Assembly: GCA_951812925.1 (NCBI GenBank)
Contig: OX638370.1
Coordinates: 3,310,001-3,374,000, forward strand
Length of the DNA stretch: 64,000 nt
Direction of reading: 5' to 3'
DNA from: Calliopum simillimum
Lineage: Eukaryota; Arthropoda; Insecta; Diptera; Lauxaniidae
Under the pieces are notes generated by a model. It did no database searches, was not told the origin of the DNA, and saw only the letters and a list, made by a program, of their open reading frames with translations. The position numbers were made by a program, and so were the translations under genes. Shown one piece after another: positions 34,376-47,174 of this stretch. Within the stretch, counting starts at the first letter, position 1; the number at the start of each line of letters is the position of its first letter.

Positions 34376-36088
34376 AATTAGGCATTTAAGATGGTATGAG
34401 GTCCCCAAACTTTTAGTACATGCATTATACACCTGTTTGTATTTTTCTTACTATTTATAGTTTTGCTAATAGTGACTTCACCAAATATAGTCCAAATGTG
34501 TATTGGTAAAAAGTCAACTACAACATACCATCTTTCATATACAAACATTATTGACCAACAGCAAAATTAACAAAGAACATGACAAAAGCTTAACAAAAAC
34601 AGCAACAGCATTCAATCTTTGACCCATACAATTGACAATAATTGTGAAAGAACATCAGATGTCAGCACAAGTCATTGTTTTGCCATGGGATTACAATGAT
34701 TACACTGCAAAAAAAAATCATCAAGGGCTCAGCTAACTATGAGTATAGATTTTTCAATCAGAATCTCAAATAATGGCAATCTCCTTCGAATATTCTCATC
34801 TTAAGAATCATTTTATTAAAACTTTCTTTAATCACAGTATCCATTTAGAAAAAAAAAAAAAAATGTTATTTTCGTAATCAGCGAGTCTTATAGTGGCAAT
34901 CAGATTACAGAAAAAAACACTAATTTGTAAGCTGGTGTTATCTCTATATCAGTGGGCTTATACGTTTTACTCAATCTTCATTGCACTGCAATCGGACCAA
35001 CACTGAATGACAATTGTCAGTTACTCGAAGGTTCTAGCATCAGCTAGATAGTGTACAATTTGGTTATGCTAAAAATTCATTGCATGATTTTAGGCAGCCC
35101 TTATTTTGTTTTTAACAATATTAGCATTTTTTTATTTATTTCCAAAAAATATGCAAAACAAAAGTACATTGGTAGATAAACAAAAAAAATTTTATTTTAT
35201 ATTTTTTATCAAAGTGTAAATTTTCCGTTTTTAACCAAAATTCTTTAGTGCACAAATACATTCATACATCTGTTTGCATGTATGTATGCTGCTGCGTCAC
35301 GTGTGTCCTTAATGCAATTATTTATTTAAACGACTAGCATGCAACATCGTGTCGTGTGCTGTGTTACAAATGTGTGAGTCTGTGTGTGTGTGTATGTGTG
35401 TGAAATGCATTCAAGTTGCTATCAACACTGCTATTCAACTTTACCGCGCTTCACACTGATGAAACACCTCAACTTCAATTCAGCCGCTGAGTATGTTTGT
35501 GTCTGTATGTATGTTTGTGCGAGTATCCTTTTGTTTTTTTGTGTGTTGCTCAGTGTTAAGTTTTACCGCTTTTGTTTGCTAGTTTCATCACATGCATGTC
35601 TTTCATTTTTTATTGCATTGCATTTAATTTATTTTGTTTGTTGTTTTTAACAATTCATCCACAAAAAAGAAAAAAACCATAAATTTTACTTAATACAATC
35701 TGTGGCCAAGCTAAAATGAGACCGAAAATGAGTAAAAACGAAACAATAAGTTAACCCGTTTTTGGCATAGTGTTAAGAAGTTAAGTCCAGATAGTATTCT
35801 TCAATTTAAATCACTGTTTAGCCATAGTCACATATTATTTTAATGCGTTAGTCAAGCAAAAATTAATTCACATTTTCACCCAAAGCGTCTAATGTAGCCA
35901 TCTGCCGACTTCTCGCCCCATTTATACAGCATTAACATTCACCACATATCCAATTATAGTAAAAGAAATTTCTAGTAGTTCCATCCATAATGAGATGGCT
36001 ATTTTCAGTATCAAAAATAATTCTAGTCTCTTTTAAATTTTTTTCAATAAATAATTTTCATGAACAATATTCACATAAGGTAACTATA
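34376..36088. other. Intergenic DNA, no gene
   Basis: Contains a (GT)n-rich segment at 35375-35400 and a second GTGTGTCTGTATG region near 35500. No coding-like frame. Confidence 0.5.
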
Positions 36089-36090
36089 TA

Positions 36091-37195
36091 TGTACACGAA
36101 AAAAAGTAGTCGACAAAAAGTGTGTATAAAATGTTTAATTTTTGACCAAAAAAAAAAGTAATAAATTTTTTGAGGCTCATGGGTATTTCTTTAAGAAAAA
36201 GGAAAATATTTGCTCATTGGATGAGATATATGCAAAATATCGTAACTTTGAACCAACACCTGCCATTATGCTCTGCACATCACTTTGGCTAACCTGGGAT
36301 GATACCTTGATCCATTTTTGTTTTAGTTTCTTTTCATTTTTGACCACTTTCTTCGTTTTTGGCAATTTGCTCTTAATTATAGCCCAGTATTTTCCAATCG
36401 ACCGAAGCTCAGGGCAATTCGGAGGATTTACATTTTTCGTTACAACTTTGACCTCTTCATACCAATTTATGGGGTTTTCGTGAAGACGTATCATATTCAG
36501 CAGACGTTTGAAATCTTCAAACTGCATTTACATATTCCTTACCAAACCAAATATTTTTTTGCTTTAAATTTGGCGCAACATCGGCTTTCTTCTTTGCGGT
36601 GTAAAAAAGTTGACACGGAACCTATTAAAGTCAGCTTTTACGTAAGTTGCGTCGTCTATTAAAATTAGTTCAAAACTGTCGTAGAGCTTTCGTGAGCGAG
36701 TTGTAGCAGCTGTATTTTGCTTATCGTTCCTATTTGTTGCCAGTTGTACTTTATATGATTGAAAAACTTTCTCTCTGCACACTATCTGTACGTTTCCGGG
36801 CGACATATGCATTTTTTTAGCAAAATCTCTATTAGAGAGTCCAGTATTTTTTCTTCTTTTGCTTTTTCCTCTGAGGTAAATCCTTTTTTTCGAACAACAC
36901 AGACTTTTTTTTCCATAGCTAATCGTTCACTAAAGTTTTTAAGTGCGCAAGTTACCGTTGATATTGCAATATTTATACTTTATGAAATGTTTTAATGAGA
37001 GAAATGTGGAAAATTAAATCTAGCACATTTTTTTTCGATAAACTCATTTTGGAAACTATTCATAATTCTAAAAAACCAATGATGAAGAATTGTTAAGCAA
37101 GAAATTATAAGATGATTACATCTGTTACGTTTCATTTTACTGTAATATTTAACGTCACACTCTTTGTTTACTGCGACTCCTTTTTTTTGTGTACA
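36091..37195 (-). mobile_element. IS630-Tc1-mariner superfamily element, degenerate
   Basis: 1105-bp element with ends TGTACACGAAAAAAAGTAGT and (inverted) TGTACACAAAAAAAAGGAGT, flanked by TA at 36089-36090 and 37196-37197. The similarity of the two ends continues for about 40 bp with gaps. It carries a broken transposase on the minus strand. It differs from the other three transposase relics here in both TIR and protein. Confidence 0.85.
36177..36930 (-). pseudogene. Tc1/mariner-type transposase relic
   Basis: Pieces in order on the minus strand: a Lys-rich N-terminal helix-turn-helix region with GLSNRDFAKK then MHMSPGNVQIV; a linker with SYKVQLATNRNDKQN and TRSRKLYDSF; the first catalytic Asp in ILIDDATYVKADF (frame 36812-36564); and, in a shifted frame (36527-36177), NPPNCPELRSIGKYWAIIKS, the classic C-terminal motif before the last acidic residue. 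PELRPIE-type motifs define many insect Tc1/mariner relatives. The frame break between 36564 and 36527 and the loss of the second half of the core make it inactive. The exact subfamily is not assigned. Confidence 0.85.
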
Positions 37196-37197
37196 TA

Positions 37198-39007
37198 CCT
37201 TAGTTGCTTTTGTTGTCAGAATCTAAACGAATTTTTACAATGTCACGAGTGTACGATGTTTTCGAGGTAGTTATACGTTTTAAGAAATACCCTAATTACG
37301 ATTTTAGTCGACATTTTGCTGTTTTGAGCACTTGGAAATTTTTTTAATATTTTCGATATTTCGGAACAAAAACTTTGATTGCAAGCAAAGGGTTATAGGA
37401 AATCTTTCTTTTCAAAATAAATACTTTCAATTCAAAGAAAGTATGTACCATGTGTAAGAACGTGTTAAAAGTGTTGAAAACAAAAACAAAGGACTCAATT
37501 TTATTGAATGAAAAAGTTAAAAATAAAATTGTGCTAAAAAAACCCGTAAACTGTAAAGTGAAACATTAAATAAAATTAACAAAATAAATTGAAAGAGTTG
37601 GAACAAAAAACTCTACAACAGCAGCAACAGCAAACTCTTTACAAGCCATAAAGACCAGCAAAAGAACAGAAAAAGTTCCGAAAAACTATGGCATTGCAAC
37701 AACGATTCATTTGTTGGCCAATGAGGCAATTTAGTAAAAATGAAAGAGCAAAAACAAATAGCAAAAACAAAAACTAAATAAATAGGCTGCTAAAGGATGT
37801 TCAAAAGATGTTAAAGAGATACAGCGGATGTGCAGAGGCCAAAAGAAAAAGGCGTTGCAGTGCAACGCTTGCCAGCATTTTAAAATAATGATATTTGTAT
37901 TTGGTCGAATGTTGGTAGTTTGTGTAACAGTTATTGCTGTTGGTTTTTGTAATGAATGTAATTGCAATAAATAATGTAATTACAAGAAATTAAATGGCCA
38001 AGAAAATCGCCAAAGCAAAAACGCAAATAATTGGAATATGCTTAAAAGCGGCGTTTAGCAAATATTTAAAAATTCACTTAAGTGGAGAAGTGGGGATGCT
38101 GCATTGAAATGAAGATTTGGGGTTTTATGTACTCATCAGGGTATTTTCTGATTTACTGAATTTGGCTGCCAGCAGTAATTCCACAGCGATCTGCTTTAAG
38201 TCAAGAATTAAAGCAATTATACAGTAATTAAGAAAGAGTGCAACCATTAAGTAATTAAATTAAAAATTTCGCACAAATCCTTTTTAAATATTTTCAAATC
38301 TCTCGCGCAAATCTTTTCATAAACTTTTTTAGCTTAATTTTTATGCTACCGCTGCTGCTTACTGACTGCCCCTTCATTGAAAATTCAATTTACGCGATTT
38401 TCAATCAAAAGCAAAAGTTCTTAAGCAGCAAACAACCAGCAAGTAAGCAACCTTTTACTTGGCAGCTTTGTCGCTGTGCTGCCACTCAAGTTAATCACCT
38501 GCAGAGCGTGTTGATGGCAGCAGCTTATCACGTGCCATGCTGTGCTATGCTTTGTCCAGACTATGCCGAATGCTTGTAAGCATTTGCTTTAAGGAGACAA
38601 GAGATTGAATGTTAGGATGGATTGCATTTGGCTACATGACGTAATGAATTTTAAATATCAACATCATTATATGAATACGAAAACAATTTTGGTTCAGCAA
38701 TTGTTTCTATGCTACAACATATTCGCTTGATTTTTTTATGTTGAAAATTTTCTTATGTTAAATGGGCGGTACTATACCCCTTAATAGAATAAAAAATCTC
38801 ACGGCCAAGCCACTGCATCGATTTTTATGAAATTCGGCATGGCTAAAATGTTTTTAAGTGGACGTTGCCATGGTCTTTAGTTGAAAAAACGCTCTCATGG
38901 CTAAACCGCTTCATCGGTATTTATGAAATTTGATGTGGAGATAGGCTTAATCTAAGAAAGGAAATTAAAAACTTTTTGTGTTTTATTGAAACTTTAGGAA
39001 ATAATGG
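37198..39007. other. Intergenic DNA with GGGCGGT-type repeat units
   Basis: No gene. At 38763-38945 two units of a dispersed repeat (AAATGGGCGGTACTATACCC ..., CACGGCCAAGCCACTGCATC) are related to those at 42800-43010. Confidence 0.5.
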
Positions 39008-39994
39008 TGTGAGGGGGAAAGTTGGCGAAGCCGCGTTTCCCTCCAACAAAACATCGCTTTGTATGAAATAGACTAATTTATTTCTTATATCAATATTTAT
39101 TTACCATAATGTGGTTATCAATAAGTAAAGAATGAATTAATTATTGGAATTAGGTAATTAATAATGAAGAAAAAACCTAAAATTAGTTTTGGGTAAAATC
39201 CCCACCACACCAGCAATAATAACCCAAACGGCAACACTGCATAACAGCTGTTTTTGTCACTTAGCAGTCAATTTGATAGACGCCAAAGAAACATAGCATA
39301 AAGTATGACTCACCGCAGTTGATCGAGGCAGTCTTTGCGTGGCCTGTGACCGGCATACAACAGCAGTAGTACCAGTAAGCAGAAGAAGCAGAGAAAGCGG
39401 TAAGCAGCAAGGAAACAAAATATTTGATAAATTAAAGTAGTTGCAGTAGTAGTAGTGGGGCGTAGTAGCGTAGAGACCGCGGCACTCAATACACGTAGCC
39501 CAATAATAGTAGAGCATTGTGGTCAATAGCGTGAGCGCAGTTTAGGGGGATAGTGCTTAGTGGCCTGATCGCAGGTGCGCTCTCTCTCTCTCTCTGCATA
39601 GGAGATGCAGAAGGATAGAAAATAGCGTGGGGTGAGAAAAGTAGCCATTGCGTTAGGTGTAAGCAGCCCGATACGATATCAGCTACCCACGACTATAGAG
39701 CACGCGTTCAAGAGAATACCATTACGTCAGGTGTGAGCGAGGCAACTAACCACTACTACACTCAACTAGGCCATGGCTAGCGGTGGTGGGGAGTAGAACG
39801 AAATATATTATTTTGTTATATTATTGTAAATATATTGAGAAAAACCAAATAAAAAAGTGAAAATGAAGTAAATTAATAAGACTCCAACCCTTGGCTTTGA
39901 ATTTAACCAAGAGGCCGGCCATTTCTTTTATAAATTTTTGTAGCCAACCCCTGGCCACCAGCGAGCAAAACCGCTAGCAAAAAGGTTCGTTACA
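39008..39994 (+). mobile_element. Solo LTR-like copy B
   Basis: 987 bp from TGTGAGGGGG to GGTTCGTTACA, inverted relative to copy A (25287-26935). The flanks ATGG and AAGG may be a 4-bp target duplication with one change. The terminal GTTCGTTACA resembles the primer-site end of the Osvaldo-like LTR, so it is probably the LTR of a related element; internal coding DNA is absent. It includes a short (TC)n run near 39582. Confidence 0.72.
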
Positions 39995-41804
39995 AAGGGA
40001 AAATTAAAGGTTGCATCAAAGATTATCTTAGGAGCCAATTATCTTAAAACAAAGACTGCGTACTTGGTTTTGATCAAAACCCCAGAGTAGATGATCCGTC
40101 CGGAGCTTGAATAAAGGTCTGCGAGACAAAAAGCAATGTTTTTTTTACAGTTTTTTTTAACTGATCTCAAAAAATTTTTAAAAATTTAAGTCTAAATAAA
40201 AGGTTTTTGATTTTTATCTTTGACTTTTGAAAGTAAAAGTTTTTTAACTATCGTTTTTTTGGCTTTTAATTTTTTATTTTTTTTTTGTTTTCGTTTCCGT
40301 TATTTTCAAATTTCCCACGCTTTTCGAAATTTCTAATATTCTTTAACCTTTGTAGTAAAAAATTTATTAAAAGTTTGAATCTAAAAGTTGCTTAGTTCCT
40401 TCCTATTGAGCATTCTTTCTAAAATTCTAACAATTTTTTTACATTAAGAACTGCAACAGTCTACAGTTGCCTTTATTGATTTTGCTACTTTACTGCCCAA
40501 AAAAAAAAATAAAAGGTTTCATTTTCAATATGAGAGGGCTCGAAGGAATTTCATCTTTTGTTGTTGTTGTGGTAGTTGTTTTTGTACCAATTATTAGTAT
40601 TATCTTTGTTAAGGAAGCTGCTTAATTTTTGTTGAGCCTGCGGAAAGAATTGTGCTGCTACTCGTTTTGGGTCAATTCGAGGTTAAAAACGTTGCACGAG
40701 TCCTTTGACTTTTTTTCTTCTTCCTTTTGCCGTTGCCGCTGCTGCTTATTGTAACAGCAGCTGCATGCGCTCATTGTAAAATGGCGCCAAATGACAAAAA
40801 ATTAACTTTTGTTTTAACTTTACTTGTTTGACATGGTACCTTTTTTGTTCTTTTTTTTTTTTTAAATGCTTTTGGTGTTTCTTGGGCCTAGTTGTTGGAA
40901 TTGAAGAGAAAGCTGTTGCAATAAGGTAACCAGGCTTCTGTTTTTTTGTTAAATATAACGGTATATGTACAATGTGTAAGGCCGTAGGAGGCTACTTTTT
41001 TTTAGATGAAGTAACAGGTAAAAATCTCTCTTTAACCAAAAATAAAAACTTTCAGACAAAAATTTCGGGAGAAATAACTTTTTCCTCTGGAAAGATTAGC
41101 CTTTGTGGTGATAAAACGTAAAATCTGAAATTAATATTTTCAAACGGTTGGTCACTTCAATTTAAAATGTAAAGGAAAAGGAAAATTTTGTTCTGAAAAA
41201 AATTTAATTTTCTCAAATACATCTGCAATAAGGTTAAAAACTTTTAATTGTTGCTACGTCAACAAAACGACAAAAACAACAAAAAACATTACAAAGCAAA
41301 CAGGATGAGTGAAAAAATCTTTGATCCTGCGAAAAATTTCTGCAGATTTGACAAAAAACCGCAAGGCGAAACAAAAACGGTACAGTGTAACAAAACAGCA
41401 ATGAAAACAACAGGAATCAGCTACAAAAATCGTGTCTTCTTTTAAATAAATGTACGTGTGTTTGTGTGTCTGCGTGCATGTTAGTTTTTTATCTTACACT
41501 AATTAAAATTCTACGGCTTATAGCAGTATGTCCGTCCGTCTGAGTGTTTGTTGGTTCCTATTTTTTCGCAATATGCTGCTGTGTTGTTTTGCTTTGTATC
41601 TTCTCACCATTTTGTTTTCATTTAAGATTTCCTATACATACATGGTATATCTTTCTCTCTTAAATACATTTTTACAGAAAGTGTTGCCATAGAGTAGATG
41701 TTTCCATAGGCTTGACTTTTAATATCACTTGAAAGAGAGTTTTGTACTCGAACTGAAATCGAATATGAAATTTTTTAAAATTTTATTATGACTTTAAAGT
41801 AGTG
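39995..41804. other. Intergenic DNA, nothing recognised
   Basis: AT-rich, with homopolymer runs and CTG/TTG stretches near 40560 and 40735. No coding-like frame. Confidence 0.5.
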
Positions 41805-42515
41805 TGAGCAACCTTCCCGAAAAATTCGGAAAGTTTAGATTTTGTCCTCTCGTCACAATTTCAAAAACGTCCCGGAAATATCCTGGATTTTAATGTGGGT
41901 CTCGGATTTTAGAAGGACGCATATTGTAATGCGTTATTTTTATTCTTTTATTTTACAACAATTAAGAACGGATTATAGACTAAAGATTATGGATTATAAA
42001 CCATACCTTATTGACCATAGGCTATAGATAATGGACCATAAAGTAGACCATGAATGACAGATCATAGAACATATATTATGAAGCATAAGCCACAAAAGAT
42101 AGATAATGGATTATGGCTCAAAGACCATAAAAAATAGACCATAGTTCATGGATTATGGACCAAGCCATAAAGGACAGATCGTAGAGCCATAGATTATAGA
42201 CCATAGACCATGAAGAACAGATCATACAACATATATAATGGATTTAGGACCATAAAAGAAAAATCATAGTTCATGAACTATGTACCAAAGATCATAAAGG
42301 ACAGATCATAGACCATATATTATGGATCATAAGCCATAAAAGATAGATCATGGATTATGAACAAAAGGGTATAAAGTACAGATCATAGATTATGGACCTG
42401 GACCATAAACGACAGACTATAGACCATAGATTGTAGACCAAAGACGATTAAAACAGATCATAAGCCACATATTATGGATCATAGACCATAAACTATGGAT
42501 CATAGATAACATCGC
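41805..42515 (-). repeat. TATGGTCTATG word-repeat element, copy 2 (inverted)
   Basis: Inverted relative to 33766-34375: the unique part (GGACGCATATTGTAATGCG and CGTCCCGGAAAT) comes first, then ~530 bp of degenerate words such as CATAGACCATA and GACAGATCATAGACCATA. Confidence 0.75.
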
Positions 42516-44884
42516 CCCTGTACAAGTGAAAGCAAAAAGTCAGTTTTTTCAAGTTTTGTGTTGTTTAGTATTTGTGCTCAAAAATATTAAAAAGTCTTTA
42601 GTTTGATAAGACCCATTTAGTCATATTTCTGTTAAAAAGTGGTTATTTTCATAATCTATGTTCAGGTATATAAATAGGCAAACGAAATCGATTCAGTCCC
42701 TGTTTCTATACCTAAATCTCAACCGATTTGCTAGGTTCTTTTTTTGTTGGAAAGGTTGTGGGAAGAAAAAGTACATAGAACTATACTTTTTTTAAAATTG
42801 GGCGGTGACACGCCCTTAAATAGAAAAACGCTTTCACGGCTTAACCACTGCATCTATTTTTACGAAATTTTGTATGGAGATAGGGTAGGCACTAAGGAAC
42901 GATATAATGATCATTATGTTTTTCAGTGGGAGGTGCCATGCCACTAAATGGAAAAAACGCTCTCACAGCTAAGCCATTGTTTCGATTTTTGTGAAACTTG
43001 GTACAGAGATAAGGTAAGCACTAAAAACGATAACATGATAAATTTTTATGAATTTTGGTATGGGCATAAAATGGACGGTACAGAAAGATATCAAAAATTG
43101 TTTGCTCTTTAGTAAGAGTTAAATGCCTCTAAATGGAGAGCGTGCTATTACAACTTTTTTCAACCAAGAATGGGTATAAAAACTTATTGCTTTATGGTGA
43201 ATCAAAATGGTCGAATTTCGGTCACAAGGCGAATGGAAACTACGGTTTCCATACAAAAAAAAAAAAAAAATTTAATTTTTTGAATATCAAATATCTCAAT
43301 ACTTTACACATGTATAGAGACGATATATTTTGGACTACTTCTTTCTTTACCTTTACAAAGTAAATTTGTTTATGCTGTCCCGGATTGAGCGATTAAGAAA
43401 ATGGTCAGCCTGAGTTAATGTAATGTGTCTACTATATGACAACTTATAGAAACCGTAGTATCAAAAAATTGATAATGACTTCCTATGCAAAATGTAGACT
43501 TTAATTAAATCAGTCTTCTCGCAATCTAAGCAATAACTCCGTTGAATATACCTTGCTCAAATTTTTAATGCTATTTAGAATGCTTTTCAGTGTGCCTTAT
43601 GTGACCAATACAAGATAATTTAAATTAAGATACAAAAACGATAGATGAACTCTAGCGCCAAGCGTAAGCTCTGACTACAAAGTAAAAATAAAATTATCAA
43701 ATTAATGCTTAATCAATACCAAAAAGTCTATTTAAAGACACTTAAACGATACCTCAACTACACCTTTAGTACAATCATCAACAACGTTTAAGCGACAACT
43801 TAATGAATACTTAAACGATATAAGTAATGGAATCTTTCATAAAGTAGCTAAGCAACACTAAAGTTTTTGCTTAAACTACACCTAAGCAACACTCAAGCGA
43901 CACCGAACAACATTTAAAAACATCTAAATGACACCTGAGTAACACTTTTAAAGCAGAACTAAAACAATTAAAAGCATTGCAGCCTATAAATGTGCGTTCA
44001 GGAAAAGTAAAAGAACAAAGTATTAAATCCACTTAAACCGACAACACTGCGCGCACACATACCATCCTTGCGAGCGTCGTCGTCGCCAACATCCTGTCCA
44101 CCTCTAATGAAGTTTACCAACTCAACGATTGTTTAACAAACGTGCTTTGGCTCGCGTGGTAAAGCTTTACGCCGATTTTGCTTTGTTTGTTTGTTGGTTC
44201 GTTTTTGTTTGCTGTTTGCTCAGAGCATTTTGCTTGGCTCTAATATTTGTTTCTAACATTCGTTGTTGTTGCTGTTGCTGTTCATTGCCTTTTGACCAAG
44301 TTTATTTGGTAACGTAGTCGTCAGTTGGTCGGTCGGTCGGTGGGTTGTTGGTTTGTTGACACAAATGCCGTCGTCGCAAGTGTTGACGTCGTCATCTTTT
44401 TATTTGTTACCAAAAATTTATCTGAAAAAATTACTTTCAAGCAGAAATCAACTGAAAGCTTTCGTAAAGAAGCGATACTTTGAAGAATTATGGCTATAGA
44501 CAACCTTAAATGGTAGTATTTTTTCTAGCAAGCGTGTTTAAAACAAGTCGGCAGTAAGTTTTTATTAAAGCGATATGCATTTTTCCATGTTTCCAAAAAG
44601 TTGTCGCAATGGTAAAAACACCTTTTAAAGAGAGAAAGTGTCTGCAAAGGGGCAGACAGTTCAGCAAATCTAAAATCCTAAATGCGTTTTTCCAAGTTCT
44701 ATTCGGAAAGCCCGATGGGATTATAATCTGTATGTTAGAAACATGAAAGACTTGAACAAAATAAAACTTAAATCAAATTTATGGAGTACATTAGGAAAAC
44801 CCCTACTTAATTATGTAGCTGTTCTTTGGTCTAGTTACTAAAAATTATGGAAAATATAGAGGATTAGAGAAATTCTTTAACTCC
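42516..44884. other. Intergenic DNA with local repeats
   Basis: 42668-42707 is an inverted match to about 30447-30487 (both contain GGCAAACGAAAT). 42800-43010 has two GGGCGGTGACACGCCC-like units. 43730-43960 has degenerate ACACTTAAACGAC-type words. A GGTCGGTCGGTC run is at 44330. No gene. Confidence 0.5.
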
Positions 44885-46570
44885 TCCCAAAAGTTTTGAC
44901 TTTTTCAAGATTCTTTGACTTTTCAAAATTTTTTGATTCTTTCAAAATTTTATCACTTTTTAAGTGTTTTTCAATAACTTTTCAATATATTTTGACTTTT
45001 TCCAAATTTTTTGATATATTCAATTTTCTTCGATTTTTAAAAATTTTGTGACTTTTCCAGAATTTTTGTGACTTTTTTAATAAAGTTTTTTGACCTTTCA
45101 AGATTTTTTGAGTTTTTCAGGAAAATTTGCATAATTTTTGACTTTTCATTAATTTTTGACTTTTTGAAGATTTCAAACTTTTTTAGTAATTTTTTTGACT
45201 TTTTCAAAATTTTTGGACTTTCTTAGATTTTTCCGACTTTAAAATTTTATGGCTTTTTCCTAGTTTTTTGAACTTTCAAGATTTTTAGATTGTTTTAGGA
45301 AAATTTACAAGAATTTTTGATTTTCAGTAATTTTCGACTTTTTGAAGATTTTTTGAACTTTTTCGGTAACGTTTCAATATCTTTCGACTTTTTCCAAATT
45401 TTTTGACGCATTCAATATTTTTCGATTTTTAAAAATTTTGTGACTTCCAGAATTTTTGTGACTTTTTTTAGAAAGTTTTTAGAACTTTCAAGATTTTTTG
45501 AATTTTCAGGAAAATTTGCAAAATTTTTGACTTTTCATTCATTTTTGACTTTTTGAAGATTTTCAACTTTTTTTTTTTTGACTTTTTCAAAATTTTTGGA
45601 CTTTTTTAGATTTTTCGACTTTAAGATTTTTTGACTTTTCACGATTTTTCAACTTTTTTAGGAAAATTTATTTATACAAGAATTTTTGACTTTTCAGTAA
45701 TTTTCGACTTTTTGAAGATTTTTTTAACTTTTTCGGTAATTTTTTAATATTTTTCGACTTTTCCAGAATTTTTGTGACATTTTCTTGAAAGTTTTTTGAC
45801 CTTTCAAGATTTTTTGACTTCTTCAGGAAAATTTGTAAAATTTTTGACTTTTCATTCATTTTTGACTTTTTGAAGATTTTCAACTTTTTCAGTAATTTTT
45901 TTGACTTTTTTAAAATTTTTGAACTTCTTTAGATTTTTTGACTTTTTCGAAGTTTTTTGATCTTTCAAGATTTTTCGACTTTTTCCAAATTTTTTAACAT
46001 TTTCAATATTTTTCGACTTTTTAAAAATTTTTGACTTTTTCTGGGAAGTTTTTTGATCTTTCAATATCTTTTGACTTTTTCATGAAAATTTACAAAATTT
46101 TTACTTTTCAGTCATTTTCAACCAATCTTTTGACATTTTCAAGAATTTTTTACTTTTCAAAGTTTTTTTTTTGAATTTTACAATAGCCCTGTTCACGATC
46201 TGGAGCATTTCCACTTGATTGTGAGCAATATTAAAAGTACAAACATTGCAAGATACGAAAATATTTATTTCTCTGAGAAGATCGTATGAGCAAAGAGAAC
46301 GGGAGCATAAACAAAAAATTTTTATTTGAAAAATGACATGATATTTTTATGCTATAGGTTTTTAGTATAGAAAATGTAAATGCAAATATAAATTCAATCC
46401 TATATATTTTGTTGTTGTATAGCAAAATTTTTCAATACTTATTTACAAATGCTATGATGCAAGACCTTTTGCACCGGATCGTGAACATGGCTAATAAGTT
46501 TTTGACTTTAACATTTTTCGACTTTTTAAAAATTTTTTTTTTGACATTTTCCAAATATTTTGACTTTTTT
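44885..46570. repeat. Degenerate satellite block 1 (T-rich)
   Basis: Built from short words of the type GACTTTTT.AAAATTTTT with ~17-20-bp spacing, T-rich on the + strand, interrupted by the MITE at 46186-46491. Some longer strings recur (AGGAAAATTT.CA, TTTTTGACTTTTTGAAGATT), which suggests a higher-order unit of a few hundred bp. Lys/Phe-rich frames across it are artefacts. Confidence 0.85.
46186..46491. mobile_element. 306-bp MITE inside satellite block 1
   Basis: Ends GCCCTGTTCACGATCTGG and (inverted) GCCATGTTCACGATCCGG, 19 of 22 identical, flanked by TA at 46184-46185 and 46492-46493. The satellite continues on both sides, which gives clean boundaries. Confidence 0.85.
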
Positions 46571-47125
46571 TAATACACGAAGAATGTCAAGTCAATTCCT
46601 TCGTAGGACTAGATTCTTCTGTGAATTCGATTTCAGAACCAACTTAACTCGGAAATGGAAGAATACCTACTTGAGAACCCATGAGGTCAATCCAAAAAAC
46701 ATAAAAGCGGAAGTTATTTCAAACTTTAGTACAAGAGTTACTGACAGAATAGTGTATTGGTATGGCGATTATGTTCTCTCCATTCAGCTCTGTCGGAAAG
46801 ACTCAGGCGATGGGAAAATATGCCAAAAAATTTGAGCGTTAAAGAACTTTTTTGGTGCTTTCAAAAGTTGATTTTTTGAAAGCTTATTGTATTGCTATGT
46901 ATGTATGGTGTATTTTCCACGTGTTTTTCAGATTTATTAAACATAATGTCATTGGTGCGACCTGCACGTATTACAAAATAATTTTTTCTAATTTAAAATG
47001 CTTTCTCTTTAAAATAATTAAGTTTTTGCTTGCAAATTTAATGGAAAACTTTCCAAGTTGCTTCAATAAACATTGCACTTTATGTGAATTCTTTTTCAGT
47101 TCATCTTTTTTTCAATATCATTTCT
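46571..47125. other. Upstream region of protease 2
   Basis: From ~47020 it matches the region upstream of protease 1. A 91-codon frame at 46560-46835 starts inside satellite text and has no recognisable family; I do not call it a gene. Confidence 0.55.
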
Positions 47126-47159
47126 TATAAATATTCTTGCAAATTTGTGTGCTTTCAGT
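47126..47159 (+). promoter_or_regulatory. TATA box and initiator of protease 2
   Basis: TATAAATA at 47126-47133 and TCAGT at 47155-47159, again 31 bp apart, with an 18-base leader to the ATG at 47175. Both elements and the leader are conserved with protease 1. Confidence 0.78.
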
Positions 47160-47174
47160 GGAAATAATTTCAAG

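Noticed and set aside
45668..46064. Lys/Ser-rich frames in satellite block 1 (and Phe-rich frames in blocks 2-4)
   Set aside because: Direct translations of a degenerate short-word satellite; periodic composition, no gene signals.
46560..46835. 91-codon frame before protease 2
   Set aside because: Begins in satellite text, no recognisable domain, no splice or promoter context.
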